NCBI RefSeq assembly: GCF_037113415.1 | Contig: NZ_CP146608.1 | Span: 2,934,501-2,998,500 of the forward strand | Length of the DNA: 64,000 nucleotides | Direction: 5' to 3' | DNA from: Devosia sp. XK-2 | Lineage (GTDB): Bacteria; Pseudomonadota; Alphaproteobacteria; Rhizobiales; Devosiaceae | Shown: in pieces, positions 9,073-18,313 of the stretch | How the letters are laid out: every line of letters begins with the position of its first letter | Position numbering within the stretch: position 1 is the stretch's first letter | The notes under the pieces: model-generated | Database searches by the model: none | What the model was told of the DNA's origin: nothing | The model's input: the letters and a program-made list of their open reading frames with translations, nothing else | Position numbers and translations under genes: made by a program

Positions 9073-10242
9073 CTAGCGCCCCTGGATCTCCTTGAGTGCC
9101 GCCAGCCGGTCCGACACCGAACCACGTTGGCCATTGGCCGGCGTTGGCAGCATTTCCAACCCTTCCCCGTCATCGGCGAAGCGTTGCACCCGGTCGAACA
9201 GGCTTTCCTCGGGCTGCGCCGCCGCGACACTATCGTGCTCGACCGCATAGACCAGCCGACTGACACTGGCAGCGATGTCGTTGAGCTTTTCGCGCAGATG
9301 CGCTTCCTCAAAACGTTCGGTTTCCCAATCGGCCATGATCGAGGCTTCTACATTGCTGATCTTGGCGCGCAGGCGCTCAAGCTCTTCTTCCATGGACAGC
9401 TTGTCGGCCAGAAGCTGCTCGGCGCGGCCCTCGCTCACCTCCACCATGGTGCTGGTTTCTGCCAGCAGCGCATTGAGCCGGTTTTCGGCACTGGCAATGC
9501 GCGCTTCGGCCGCCACTAACTCCTCGGCCTCGGCCGCCCGCTGCGCGTCGCGGCCAGCCAGGGCGTCCCGCATTTGCGCAATCGCGGCACTGGCTTCGGC
9601 GCTCCGGCGGTCCGAATGCTCCAGCCTCTCGATCAGGCTGCGAGCCTGATCCTCAAGGAAGGCCGCTCGCTTGCGCTCGATGGCAAGGGCAGCGGTGAGC
9701 TGATCGATATCGTCGTCATAACGGCCCGAAAGCGCAATTCCGTCGACCGTGGTGGCCTTGGCGAGCCCACCGCGCAGTGAATTGCGCAGGGTCTCGATTT
9801 CCGCCGAACGCGTCTCGAGCTCCCTGTCCCGCTTGCGCAGCCTGTTGCCGAGATCGGCGCCTTCTTTTTCCAGTTCAAGAATACGGGCCCGCAACTCGAC
9901 CTCGCGCGCCTCCAGCTCCCGGACCACTTCAAGATGTTTTTCGCGCTCTACCTTGAGCGCACCCAGATCGGTCCGCTTTTGGTTGACGTCGCTGAGCTGC
10001 TCGGCGAGGCGCTTGCGCAGCGCCTCGACATTCATTTCGAGCCGCCGCGTCGATAGCGCAAACTCGGCCCGCAACTGATCCTTGTCGGCCCGGAATTCGG
10101 CCATGGTGATGGGGGTTGCCGCTTCGATCCGGCGCTTGGTCAGACGCACGGCCCGCTTCCACACCGCCGGCATGATGACGAGCGCCACCAGCCCTGCCGC
10201 GAGCAGGCCGAGCGCAAAGTACATAATGTTCTCGATCAACAT
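9073..10242 (-). CDS. Membrane-anchored long coiled-coil protein
   Basis: 389-residue protein. One N-terminal transmembrane helix (about 5-25, MYFALGLLAAGLVALVIMP) is followed by roughly 300 residues of continuous heptad-rich Glu/Arg/Leu coiled coil, then an acidic C-terminal tail. It looks like the alphaproteobacterial single-pass coiled-coil proteins often labelled chromosome-segregation ATPase-like, but no P-loop is visible, so an ATPase name would be wrong. The ATG at 10242 is chosen because GGAGG lies 8 bases upstream; the longer frame to 10320 lacks this. Its role is probably structural at the envelope (inference). Confidence 0.8.
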   Translation of the reverse strand: MLIENIMYFALGLLAAGLVALVIMPAVWKRAVRLTKRRIEAATPITMAEFRADKDQLRAEFALSTRRLEMNVEALRKRLAEQLSDVNQKRTDLGALKVEREKHLEVVRELEAREVELRARILELEKEGADLGNRLRKRDRELETRSAEIETLRNSLRGGLAKATTVDGIALSGRYDDDIDQLTAALAIERKRAAFLEDQARSLIERLEHSDRRSAEASAAIAQMRDALAGRDAQRAAEAEELVAAEARIASAENRLNALLAETSTMVEVSEGRAEQLLADKLSMEEELERLRAKISNVEASIMADWETERFEEAHLREKLNDIAASVSRLVYAVEHDSVAAAQPEESLFDRVQRFADDGEGLEMLPTPANGQRGSVSDRLAALKEIQGR

Positions 10243-10426
10243 CGATGCGGCCTCCGGCGGCACCTTCACACCGCCTTGGGACTTTCTCTTATCCGGTTTT
10301 GGCAGCAAACAAGGTGTCAAACCATCTTTGCCACCAATTAACCCTAACGGGTTTGGACCGGCCCGTCACGATAAAGCCGGGGCGGCTTGCCCCGGCTTTG
10401 AGAGGAATTGATCGCCCAATCTCGGT

Positions 10427-10996
10427 CTAGAACGGGTTCCAGGTCGGCTCGGCCGTGAAGTTGAGATAGCCCACATTGATGCCCAGCCTCGCCCCGACGC
10501 CGGAACGGATCGGCACCACCACGACATTGCCGCGCTTGGTCACGGTCATGCCGACCCCGCCAATGACATAGGCGGAGCCATCCACGCCCGGATAGCGGCC
10601 CAGAATGTCCTGGATCGTGTTGAGGTTATAGACCAGCATCATTACCTTCGAGCCGTCGCCGCCCACATCCAGGCCGATACTGGGGCCCTGCCAGAAGATT
10701 TTGAACTGGCCGGCATTGCGCGTGTAAAGCGTGCCTTCGCCATATTTGGCGCCGATGAACAGCGCGCCACCAGCTTCTTCGCCCAGAATATAGCCATTGG
10801 GCTGGCCATATTGGCTGACCGCCCGCTCGACCACCGAGGCTAGCCCCTGTGCCGCCGAACCGAAAAACTCTCGGCCGCTCTCGACCAGTTCCTCGCCCGA
10901 AAAGGTGTCGCTGAGCGAGCCCTGCGCCATAGCGGGCGCACTGAGCAGAACCAGAGCGGACAACAGGGCGGCCAGTTGGGCAAGGCGTTTGAACAT
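10427..10996 (-). CDS. eipA: EipA-like DUF1134 envelope protein
   Basis: 189-residue exported protein. The signal peptide covers residues 1-24 (MFKRLAQLAALLSALVLLSA, cleavage after AMA). The mature part matches DUF1134, with GQPNGYILGEEAGGA, ALFIGAKYGEGTLYTRNAG and a glycine-rich GVGARLGINVGYLNFT end. The Brucella member, EipA, is a periplasmic small beta-barrel protein needed for envelope integrity, and homologues occur across Alphaproteobacteria. The ATG at 10996 is chosen because GGGAGA precedes it and the signal peptide follows at once; the frame is open to 11089. It is divergent from the YHS gene at 11092. Confidence 0.9.
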   Translation of the reverse strand: MFKRLAQLAALLSALVLLSAPAMAQGSLSDTFSGEELVESGREFFGSAAQGLASVVERAVSQYGQPNGYILGEEAGGALFIGAKYGEGTLYTRNAGQFKIFWQGPSIGLDVGGDGSKVMMLVYNLNTIQDILGRYPGVDGSAYVIGGVGMTVTKRGNVVVVPIRSGVGARLGINVGYLNFTAEPTWNPF

Positions 10997-11091
10997 TGGC
11001 AGGTCTCCCATGTCGATCGCCCGCCTTACGAAGACCTTAAGGTCTTGAGCCCTAGTCTTGGACCCTGGCAAACCGATCATTTGGGCCAATC

Positions 11092-11589
11092 ATGCAGCAT
11101 ATCTCTAAACAAATCTTAACCATGATCGCCCTTGTTCTGCCGCTTTTCGGACCCCTTCCCGCCACGGTTCAACAAGCCCATGCCCAATCCATCGTCACCT
11201 ATGTGCTGACCGATCCCCTTACGGGCCTGGCCATTGGCGGCATGGATCCGGTTTCCTATTTCACCGAACCGGCGCCCCTGCACGGGCGGCCCGATTACGA
11301 ATTTGTCTGGCAGGGGGCGCCCTTTCAGTTCGCCAACGCCGCCAATCTCGAGATCTTCACGCGCAATCCCGAGATCTATGCCCCCCAATATGGCGGTCAT
11401 GGCGCCATGAGCATGTCGCGCGGCTTTGTCTCAGACGCCGACCCCTTGATCTACACCGTCTTCAAACAGCGCCTTTTCATGTTCTATTCGGCCGCCAACC
11501 GCGAAGCCTTTCTGCTGGCCCCGGACGCGGCAGCCCTTCGAGGCCAGGAACATTGGCTCACCCTGTCCAAAACGCTCTCGACCCGGTAG
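11092..11589 (+). CDS. Exported YHS-domain protein
   Basis: 165-residue secreted protein. The signal peptide is about 1-31 (cleavage after AHA). The mature YHS-type domain begins GLAIGGMDPVSYFTE and continues YEFVWQGAPFQFANAANLEIF, the usual form of the copper/heavy-metal-associated YHS fold. The typical Tyr/His/Ser residues are partly replaced, as in many alphaproteobacterial exported versions. It may bind a metal in the periplasm, but no cysteine ligand is visible and function is unproven. chpT follows 72 bases later on the same strand. Confidence 0.85.
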   Translation: MQHISKQILTMIALVLPLFGPLPATVQQAHAQSIVTYVLTDPLTGLAIGGMDPVSYFTEPAPLHGRPDYEFVWQGAPFQFANAANLEIFTRNPEIYAPQYGGHGAMSMSRGFVSDADPLIYTVFKQRLFMFYSAANREAFLLAPDAAALRGQEHWLTLSKTLSTR

Positions 11590-11661
11590 TCCGGGCCGGC
11601 AGGGCGCTTTATTGTTCCTCAACTGATTCTCGCCTCGACGGCGCCTACGGAGACACGCACC

Positions 11662-12336
11662 ATGGACATTATTGAGCTCAAGGCCACCGACCTCGCCGCC
11701 ATGTTGTGCTCGCGGGTCTGCCACGATCTCATCAATCCCATCGGCGCGATCGGCAATGGCCTGGAAGTGCTCTCCGATCCCAGTCAGACCGAAATGGCCG
11801 AGGGCGCCCGCGATCTGATCGCCAGCGCCGCCCGGCAGAGTCGCGCCAAGCTCGAATTCGCCCGCCTCGCCTATGGGGCTTCCTCCACCGCTGGCACCGA
11901 TATCGACACCCGCGAATGCGAGCGCGTGGCCCGCATTCTCTTCGAAATCGAGAAAGCCGAACTCGAATGGAATGTGCCCCTGATCCTTTTGCCCAAGCAC
12001 AAGGCCAAGCTATTCATGAACATGCTGCTGATCGCGGCAGGTTCGGTGCCGCGCGGGGGCACGGTCAGTGCCACAATCACCGGCCCGGCCGGCGAAGAAA
12101 AGTTCGAGTTCACCTCCAAAAGCGATCCCGAAAAGCGCCAGAAGACACTTGTCCCTTCTGGTTCGGCCGGTCTGCTTTCCGGCATGCCCGAAGAAGGATC
12201 GGTCGATGCGCGCGGCATCCAGCCCTTCTATACTGGCCTTTTGGCCCGCATGACCGATATGGAGCTCAATATTGGCCTGGAGAACGACGTGTTCTTCTTT
12301 ACAGCCATGCCGAAAGCCAAGGTTGAAGCGGCCTGA
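11662..12336 (+). CDS. chpT: Histidine phosphotransferase ChpT
   Basis: 224-residue phosphotransferase that passes phosphate from CckA to CtrA and CpdR. The DHp-like N-terminus has the phospho-accepting His21 in VCHDLINPIGAIGNGLE. The C-terminal half is a degenerate HATPase-like domain without ATP-binding boxes, as expected for ChpT. Length and motif agree with the family. ctrA lies 3 kb downstream on the other strand and a single-domain receiver gene follows at 12481, so much of the cell-cycle relay output is clustered here. The start is the ATG at 11662. Confidence 0.93.
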   Translation: MDIIELKATDLAAMLCSRVCHDLINPIGAIGNGLEVLSDPSQTEMAEGARDLIASAARQSRAKLEFARLAYGASSTAGTDIDTRECERVARILFEIEKAELEWNVPLILLPKHKAKLFMNMLLIAAGSVPRGGTVSATITGPAGEEKFEFTSKSDPEKRQKTLVPSGSAGLLSGMPEEGSVDARGIQPFYTGLLARMTDMELNIGLENDVFFFTAMPKAKVEAA

Positions 12337-12480
12337 TTGCCTCTAAACAACGGCCCTCATGGGATATTTTCCAATCCATTCTTACCTCAAGCGGCAATTT
12401 GGTGGGGGCGCGCTAACTATTCGCCAACCTATTGGGCGGCATAGTCGGAACGCGTCTCAACCGTCCCTGGGCCTATATTC

Positions 12481-12849
12481 ATGCGCAGCTGCCTGATCGT
12501 CGATGATTCCAGCGTGGTCCGCAAAGTGGCGCGCCGTCTGCTGGAAGATCTCGACTATATCGTGGACGAAGCCGAGGACGGCCAGGAAGCCATCGACAAG
12601 TGCCGTCAGGAAATGCCCGACGCCATTCTGCTCGACTGGAACATGCCCATCATGAGCGGCCTGGAATTTCTCAAGCTGCTGCGCACCTATGTCGGCGGCG
12701 AGAAGCCCCGCGTGATCTATTGCACGGTCGAGAACGATGTCGGCGCCATTGCCCTGGCACTTAAGGCCGGCGCTGACGACTACATGATGAAGCCTTTCGA
12801 CCGGTCTGTGCTAATCTCGAAGTTCCAGGACAAGGCGGAAGCGGCCTGA
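12481..12849 (+). CDS. Single-domain response regulator
   Basis: 122-residue stand-alone CheY-like receiver. The acidic pair D8/D9, phospho-acceptor D52 (LLDWNMPIMSG), conserved Thr near 80 (IYCTVEND) and Lys in YMMKPFDRS are all present, so it should be phosphorylatable. There is no output domain. The position next to chpT suggests a partner of the CckA-ChpT or a motility kinase system. It could be a CpdR-like, DivK-like or CheY-like protein, and the sequence alone does not decide. About 144 bases of non-coding sequence separate it from chpT. Confidence 0.9.
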   Translation: MRSCLIVDDSSVVRKVARRLLEDLDYIVDEAEDGQEAIDKCRQEMPDAILLDWNMPIMSGLEFLKLLRTYVGGEKPRVIYCTVENDVGAIALALKAGADDYMMKPFDRSVLISKFQDKAEAA

Positions 12850-12857
12850 CGGGCCCC

Positions 12858-14135
12858 CTAGCTCATCTCCTCGGCCCGCCCCTCCAGAAACGCTTTTTCC
12901 CGCGCATTGCGTGTCAACTCGGCGGCGCGCTTGAATTCCAGGTTGGCTTCACCATGGCGTCCAAGCTTGCGCAGCAGATCACCCCGCACCCCATAGAGCA
13001 AATGGTAGTTTTCAAGGCTCGACGCTTCCTTGAGCGCATCGACCAGCGGCAGGGCGGCGGCCGGCCCCTCGGCCATGGAGACGGCAACCGCCCGGTTCAA
13101 CTCGATCACCGGTGACGGGGTCACCTGGTTGAGCAATCCATAGAGGGTGGCGATCTGCTTCCAGTCGGTATCCTCGGCCTTGCGGGCGCGGCTGTGGCAG
13201 GCAGCGATGGCGGCCTGCAGCGTATAGGGCCCGATAGCACCGCCCAATTGTTGCGCCTTGTTCAGCCCGTCGAGCCCACGCCGGATCATCAATTGATCCC
13301 ACAGGGCCCGGTTCTGGTCGGGAAGCAATACCGGCTCGCCCTTGGCATTGGTCCGCGCTTTGGCCCGGGAATGCTGCAATTCCATCAGTGCCAATAGCCC
13401 ATGGGCCTCCGGCTCCTCTGGGATCAATGTCACCAGGATGCGACCCATGCGCATGGCCTCTTCGCACAATTGCGGACGCATCCAGTCCGCCCCGGCCGTG
13501 GCCGAGTATCCTTCATTGAAGATCAGGTAGAGGACCCCAAGAACCGAGGCGACACGTTCCTCCCGCTCGACGCCGCGCGGCACTTCGAAAGGTACGCCCG
13601 CTTCGGCAATCGTGCGTTTGGCGCGCACGATACGCTGGCCGATCGCGGTATCGTTGGCCAGAAAGGCGCGCGCAATCTCCTCGGTCGTGAGCCCGCCGAT
13701 CAGCCGCAGGGTCAGCGCCACCCGGCTTTCCGGAGGCAGAATGGGGTGGCAGGACGTAAAGATTAGCCGCAAAAGATCGTCGCCGACATCGTCATCCAGA
13801 TGCTCATGCAGCGCTGCTTCGGTGTCGGGAACATCATCCTCCATATCGCGTCCCAACGCTTCGAGCTTCCCCGCAGCCATCTTGCGATGCCGGAAATAGT
13901 CGATCGCCTTGCGCTTGCCGGCCTGGGTCAGCCAGGCGCCCGGATTGCGCGGCACGCCTGTTTCCGGCCAGGCGCGCAACGCCGCCATCAGCGCTTCCTG
14001 CGCCAGTTCCTCGGCCAGCGAAATATCGCGCACCATACGTGTGAGACCGGCGATCACCCGCGCCTGCTCCACCCGCCAGACGGTAGCAATGGCGCGGTCG
14101 GTTTCCCGCCGCGCCTGAGTTGATGCTTGGCTCAT
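12858..14135 (-). CDS. ECF42-type RNA polymerase sigma factor
   Basis: 425-residue extracytoplasmic-function sigma factor with a large C-terminal extension. Region sigma-2 occupies about 15-90 (ISLAEELAQEALMAALRAW, AIDYFRHRK). Sigma-4 lies near 130-185 (LIGGLTTEEIARAFLANDTA). A helical extension to the C-terminus contains the EGYSATAG segment and TPR-like repeats, typical of the ECF42/SigJ-like group. Such genes usually sit beside a DGPF (YCII-related) gene; none is adjacent here. The ATG at 14135, with GGGAGAG 8 bases upstream, is preferred over the GTG at 14144. Its stop is 8 bases from the convergent regulator stop. Confidence 0.9.
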   Translation of the reverse strand: MSQASTQARRETDRAIATVWRVEQARVIAGLTRMVRDISLAEELAQEALMAALRAWPETGVPRNPGAWLTQAGKRKAIDYFRHRKMAAGKLEALGRDMEDDVPDTEAALHEHLDDDVGDDLLRLIFTSCHPILPPESRVALTLRLIGGLTTEEIARAFLANDTAIGQRIVRAKRTIAEAGVPFEVPRGVEREERVASVLGVLYLIFNEGYSATAGADWMRPQLCEEAMRMGRILVTLIPEEPEAHGLLALMELQHSRAKARTNAKGEPVLLPDQNRALWDQLMIRRGLDGLNKAQQLGGAIGPYTLQAAIAACHSRARKAEDTDWKQIATLYGLLNQVTPSPVIELNRAVAVSMAEGPAAALPLVDALKEASSLENYHLLYGVRGDLLRKLGRHGEANLEFKRAAELTRNAREKAFLEGRAEEMS

Positions 14136-14242
14136 GGCGCGCACTCTCCCAATGGTGATCCACTGATATCGCGGTCATGAGCATCGCCAAGAGCATGCCA
14201 AGGTCAAGGAAAAAGACCTGGGGAACAGGTTCCGCGCCCCAC

Positions 14243-15103
14243 TTATTCGAACATGCCCTTGGGTGTGTCGCCCGCCAGGAACGGCTCGATGAAGCCTTCG
14301 AGCAAATCGACCTGAGCGATCACCGCTGTATGCGAGGTCGCCGGCAGCACGGCCAGGCGCGAGGCTGGCAGGGGCACCCCCATATCGCCCATCGCGCCGC
14401 CGCCGAGCAGGCGGAACAAGGCAACATTATGCTCGAGTGTGGAGACATCGGCATCGCCGGCAATGATCAGGACCGGGGTTTGGAGCGTTTTGACGTCTTC
14501 CTCCCAGGCCATGGGCTCCTTTTCGAGCTGGATCAGGCGCTCGGCAAAGGCACGGAACCCTTCCGGGTTGGGGGCCAGACGCTTCCACTCTTCTTCCATG
14601 GGCCCGCCCACGAACATGTCGGGCGTCATGCTGGGAATAAATTCAGTAAAGGCCGGCTGCCAACCCGAAGCATCATAGGCCACCGAGGCGGCGACGAGCT
14701 GATCGACCTTGTCCTCATGTCGGATGGCCAGTTGCAGACCGACGGCCGCCCCCATGGAATAGCCGAAGATATCGGCCTTTTCGAGCCCGACACTATCCAT
14801 AAAGGCGGCAACATCGTCGGCCAGATTCTGGTAGGTGATGGGCCGGTCGATATCATTGGTGCGGCCATGCCCTTGCAGTTCCAGCGCATAGACGGTGTGG
14901 CTCTCCGCCAGGCGCGGAATGATGTCGCCCATGGTCTCGATATTCATATAGGCGCCATGCAGAACGACGAGGGGCTCGCCGCTCCCCGAAACCTCATAAT
15001 AGAGCTGCATACCATTGATATCGGCATAATTGCCGGCGTCCTGGGCAAGGGCGGTGGCCGGCGCCAGGATAAGGCTGGTCGCCAGAAACAGGGTGCGGAT
15101 CAT
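14243..15103 (-). CDS. Exported alpha/beta hydrolase
   Basis: 286-residue protein. The signal peptide covers 1-20 (cleavage after ALA). The alpha/beta hydrolase fold follows: the oxyanion strand PLVVLHGAYMNIE, the nucleophile elbow GYSMGAAVG (Ser near 118), the acid in IIAGDADVSTLEHN and a C-terminal catalytic His in ATSHTAV. The full triad is therefore visible. The substrate is unknown; a periplasmic esterase or lipase-like role fits. The start is the ATG at 15103. Confidence 0.88.
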   Translation of the reverse strand: MIRTLFLATSLILAPATALAQDAGNYADINGMQLYYEVSGSGEPLVVLHGAYMNIETMGDIIPRLAESHTVYALELQGHGRTNDIDRPITYQNLADDVAAFMDSVGLEKADIFGYSMGAAVGLQLAIRHEDKVDQLVAASVAYDASGWQPAFTEFIPSMTPDMFVGGPMEEEWKRLAPNPEGFRAFAERLIQLEKEPMAWEEDVKTLQTPVLIIAGDADVSTLEHNVALFRLLGGGAMGDMGVPLPASRLAVLPATSHTAVIAQVDLLEGFIEPFLAGDTPKGMFE

Positions 15104-15274
15104 TCTTTTCTCCCATCAAATGCAGCATCCCCATGGATGCGCTTATCCGGGCGACGAACGGGGTCCGGCCGCTTCGACAAACTTTTTTAGGCCCTGGCAA
15201 CGGCCCCACCAGCACAACAAAAAGCCCTGCGTGAACGGATCACGCAGGGCCAAATTCTCAATGCGGTTAGATAG

Positions 15275-15982
15275 TTAGGCGACGTTCTCGCTATAGGCTT
15301 CGTTCTCGTCGGGCTCACGCAGCACATAGCCGCGGCCCCAGACGGTTTCGATATAATTCTTGCCGCCAGTGGCAACGGAAAGCTTCTTGCGCAGCTTGCA
15401 GATGAAGACGTCGATGATCTTCAATTCCGGCTCGTCCATGCCGCCATAAAGGTGGTTGAGGAACATTTCCTTGGTGAGCGTGGTGCCCTTGCGGAGCGAA
15501 AGCAGCTCCAGCATCTGGTATTCTTTGCCCGTCAGGTGCACGCGGGCGCCCTGCACTTCCACGGTCTTGGTGTCGAGATTGACCATGAGATCGCCGGTCG
15601 AGATGACCGACTGGGCGTGGCCCTTGGACCGGCGGACGATGGCGTGGATGCGGGCCACGAGCTCATCTTTATGGAAGGGCTTGGTCATATAGTCGTCGGC
15701 GCCAAAGCCGAGGCCGCGAACCTTGTCCTCAATGCCGGCCAGACCGGAAAGGATAAGAATAGGCGTCTGCACCTTGGCGACGCGCAATGTCCGCAAGACT
15801 TCGTAGCCGCTCATATCCGGCAGGTTCAAGTCCAGCAGAATAATATCGTAATCATAGAGCTTACCGAGGTCCACGCCTTCTTCACCGAGATCGGTGGTGT
15901 AGACGTTGAAACTTTCGGACTTCAGCATCAGCTCGATGCTCTGCGCCGTAGCGCTATCGTCCTCAATAAGGAGTACCCGCAT
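15275..15982 (-). CDS. ctrA: Cell-cycle master response regulator CtrA
   Basis: 235-residue OmpR-family regulator, essentially unmistakable CtrA. The receiver has D8, D9, phospho-acceptor D51 ([20 protein letters not shown]) and [20 protein letters not shown]. The winged-helix DNA-binding domain includes [17 protein letters not shown] and the terminal [13 protein letters not shown]. It ends in Val-Ala, consistent with the hydrophobic C-terminal degron used by ClpXP. It controls flagellar, division and DNA-methylation genes through TTAA-N7-TTAA sites. The start is the ATG at 15982 with AAGGGGA upstream. It is divergent from fliI across a control region rich in TTAA and GANTC. Confidence 0.98.
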   Translation of the reverse strand: MRVLLIEDDSATAQSIELMLKSESFNVYTTDLGEEGVDLGKLYDYDIILLDLNLPDMSGYEVLRTLRVAKVQTPILILSGLAGIEDKVRGLGFGADDYMTKPFHKDELVARIHAIVRRSKGHAQSVISTGDLMVNLDTKTVEVQGARVHLTGKEYQMLELLSLRKGTTLTKEMFLNHLYGGMDEPELKIIDVFICKLRKKLSVATGGKNYIETVWGRGYVLREPDENEAYSENVA

Positions 15983-16444
15983 TATATTCCCCTTGTCATT
16001 CGTTCCTGCTGGAACCTGCGGAAGGCAAGCCGCTTGCCTCTACCGCTCCAACCCTACTGGATATGACTTCAAGCCTAAGCCCAACTAGTTAACAAAGTTT
16101 AATTCTGATCCGCAATACGCAAAGAGCGTTAGGATGAATTAATGTTAACTTATTGAAAAACTTAGATAAATGCCCTGAAAAATTCTTAAGGTGTTACATT
16201 AAGAAAGCGTTCCAAGCGACTCTTGGGACTCAAGCATTCAGGGCATTTGGGGGGAGTTTGGCCACAATTGCGCCACCAGGCACATTTCGCCGATCATCAT
16301 CGCCAATAGCGCTTTTGCGTTAACGATCGGTTACGTTCCGATTCGCGACGCGGTACGATTCGACCACGCATGGAAACCATAATTGTGGCACCCGGGCCAC
16401 CTCCTGGCCTCCTTTAATGAACGATTGCTGAACACGGGAACATT
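15983..16444. promoter_or_regulatory. ctrA-fliI divergent control region
   Basis: 462 bases without a gene. The ctrA-proximal part (16085-16205) is AT-rich with many TTAA half-sites, including a pair at 16089/16099 (6-base gap) and a CTTAA-N9-TTAAG dyad at 16185-16203. TTAA-N7-TTAC at 16320-16334 is one base from the CtrA consensus. Four GANTC (CcrM) sites lie at 16218, 16227, 16340 and 16357. This is the composition expected for methylation-sensitive, CtrA-autoregulated transcription. The exact promoters cannot be fixed by eye. Confidence 0.65.
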
Positions 16445-17773
16445 ATGAAGGCCCTGATCTCCGCCATAGAGGCGATAGACGATGTGGAAGTCTTCGGCCG
16501 GGTCCGGTCCGTGCAGGGCCTGCTCATCGAGATCGTTGGGCCGGTGCGTGAATTGCGTGTGGGTGGCCGTGTGATGATCGAGGCCACCGACGGGCACCGC
16601 CTTTCCGCCGAGATCATCGGCTTCCGCGACGGTCACGCCCTATGCCTGCCCTTTGGCGAACTAGGGGGCGTGCGGCTGGGCTGCAAGGCGGTGTTCCGGC
16701 GCCATGACGGGTCGATCAATCCCTCCGAAGGCTGGTTGGGCCGCGTCGTCAATGCCAAGGGCGAACCCATTGACGGGCTGGGCCCCTTGCCCATGGGCGC
16801 CACGCCCTATCCCCTGCGGCAATCGCCCCTGGCCGCCCATGACCGGGATAGGGTCGGCGAGCCGGTCGAACTGGGGGTCAGGTGCCTTAATACCTTTGCC
16901 ACCATGTGCGAGGGCCAGCGCATGGGCATCTTTGCCGGTTCGGGCGTTGGCAAATCGGTGCTCATGTCCATGCTGGCGCGCAATACCGATGTCGACGTCT
17001 CTGTGATCGGCCTGATCGGCGAGCGTGGCCGCGAGGTGCATGAATTCATCCAGGAATATCTGGGTGAGGAGGGATTAAAGCGAGCCGTGGTCGTCGTCGC
17101 CACCAGCGACGAGGCCGCGCTGATGCGCCGCCAGGCCGCTTATATTTCCATGTCCATCGCCGAATATTTTCGCGATGCAGGCCAGCGCGTGCTCTGCATG
17201 ATGGACAGCCTCACCCGCTTCGCCATGGCGCAGCGCGAAATCGGCTTGGCAATCGGCGAACCCCCGACGGCCAAAGGCTATCCGCCCACGGTTTTCACCG
17301 AATTGCCGCGCCTGCTCGAACGGGCAGGGCCCGGTAAACCCAATTCGGGCTCCATTACCGGTCTATTTACCGTTTTGGTGGAAGGTGATGATCACAATGA
17401 ACCCATTGCCGATGCCGTGCGCGGCATTCTCGATGGTCACATTGTAATGGAGCGCGGCATTGCCGAACGGGGACGCTACCCTGCCGTCAATGTGCTCCGG
17501 TCCATCTCGCGGACCATGCCAGGATGTGTGCCCGAAGAGGTTCGGCCCATTCTGTCGCGGGCGCGGGAGCTCATGTCCATTTTCTCGGACATGGAGGAAC
17601 TGATCCGGCTGGGGGCTTACCGGAAAGGGTCAGATCCGAACGTGGACCGCGCCATCGCTATCTACCCCAAGCTGGAGGCGTTTCTGAGCCAGCAAAGGGA
17701 CGAGACGACGACGATTGCCGAGGGCTACGCCATGCTCACGGACCTGATCGCCGAAGCGGATGCGCGGGACTGA
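16445..17773 (+). CDS. fliI: Flagellar export ATPase FliI
   Basis: 442-residue ATPase that energises flagellar type III export, related to F1-beta. An N-terminal beta-barrel domain is followed by the catalytic core with Walker A GSGVGKS at about 166-172, [13 protein letters not shown], Walker [18 protein letters not shown] and the C-terminal [17 protein letters not shown]. Its length is normal. fliJ starts 62 bases downstream and the two are probably cotranscribed. The upstream region shares CtrA-like and GANTC sites with divergent ctrA. The start is the ATG at 16445. Confidence 0.97.
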   Translation: MKALISAIEAIDDVEVFGRVRSVQGLLIEIVGPVRELRVGGRVMIEATDGHRLSAEIIGFRDGHALCLPFGELGGVRLGCKAVFRRHDGSINPSEGWLGRVVNAKGEPIDGLGPLPMGATPYPLRQSPLAAHDRDRVGEPVELGVRCLNTFATMCEGQRMGIFAGSGVGKSVLMSMLARNTDVDVSVIGLIGERGREVHEFIQEYLGEEGLKRAVVVVATSDEAALMRRQAAYISMSIAEYFRDAGQRVLCMMDSLTRFAMAQREIGLAIGEPPTAKGYPPTVFTELPRLLERAGPGKPNSGSITGLFTVLVEGDDHNEPIADAVRGILDGHIVMERGIAERGRYPAVNVLRSISRTMPGCVPEEVRPILSRARELMSIFSDMEELIRLGAYRKGSDPNVDRAIAIYPKLEAFLSQQRDETTTIAEGYAMLTDLIAEADARD

Positions 17774-17835
17774 TGGATTGGCCTGATGTGCATGGGCCGA
17801 TCCGGAACTGACTTGATGTGTAAGGAGTACAGGTC

Positions 17836-18249
17836 TTGAAATCGCGCAGCGAGAGCCTCATTCGGCTCAAGAAGTTCCAGGTTGACGAGAAGCGCCGGCA
17901 AGTGGCGCAGATCGAGATGATGGTGGCCGACTTTGAGCGCATGGCGTCCGAACTCGACCAGCAGATCGAGATCGAGCACACCAAGACCGGTATTTCCGAC
18001 GTCGCCCATTTTGCCTATTCCACCTTTGCCAAGGCGGCGCTGACCCGGCGCGACAATCTGCTGGCATCGGCCAGCGATATGAAAGCCAAACTCGAAGCGG
18101 CGCAGGATGCCCTGGCCGAGGCGCTTGAAGACCTGAAAAAGGTCGAACTGCTCGACCAGCGCGAACACCAGCGCGAAAAGGACGAGCAGGCCAAAATCGA
18201 ACAGGCCGATTACGACGAAGTGGCGCGCCTGCGCTACCGGCGCCAATAA
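17836..18249 (+). CDS. fliJ: Flagellar export protein FliJ
   Basis: 137-residue, almost entirely helical, charged protein forming the coiled-coil stalk that interacts with the FliI ring and FlhA. Heptads run across most of its length (RLKKFQVDEKRRQVAQIEMM and KLEAAQDALAEALEDLKKVE). The start is a TTG at 17836 with AGGAG 8 bases upstream; no ATG is available nearby. Identity rests on size, coiled-coil nature and position right after fliI. A strong terminator follows 16 bases after the stop. Confidence 0.9.
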   Translation: MKSRSESLIRLKKFQVDEKRRQVAQIEMMVADFERMASELDQQIEIEHTKTGISDVAHFAYSTFAKAALTRRDNLLASASDMKAKLEAAQDALAEALEDLKKVELLDQREHQREKDEQAKIEQADYDEVARLRYRRQ

Positions 18250-18265
18250 CGCGTCACAGGCACAG

Positions 18266-18293
18266 AAAAAGGCCCGCCGGAGCGGGCCTTTTT
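18266..18293. terminator. Bidirectional terminator after fliJ
   Basis: Perfect hairpin AAAAAGGCCCGC / GCGGGCCTTTTT with a CGGA loop. It has T-runs on both strands, so it can serve fliJ and the convergent PRC-barrel gene. Confidence 0.92.
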
Positions 18294-18313
18294 GTTTTGA
18301 TATGGATGCGCGC

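Noticed and set aside
16380-16444. Sigma-54 promoter for fliI
   Set aside because: A TGGCAC occurs near 16386, but the required GC element at the -12 position is missing.
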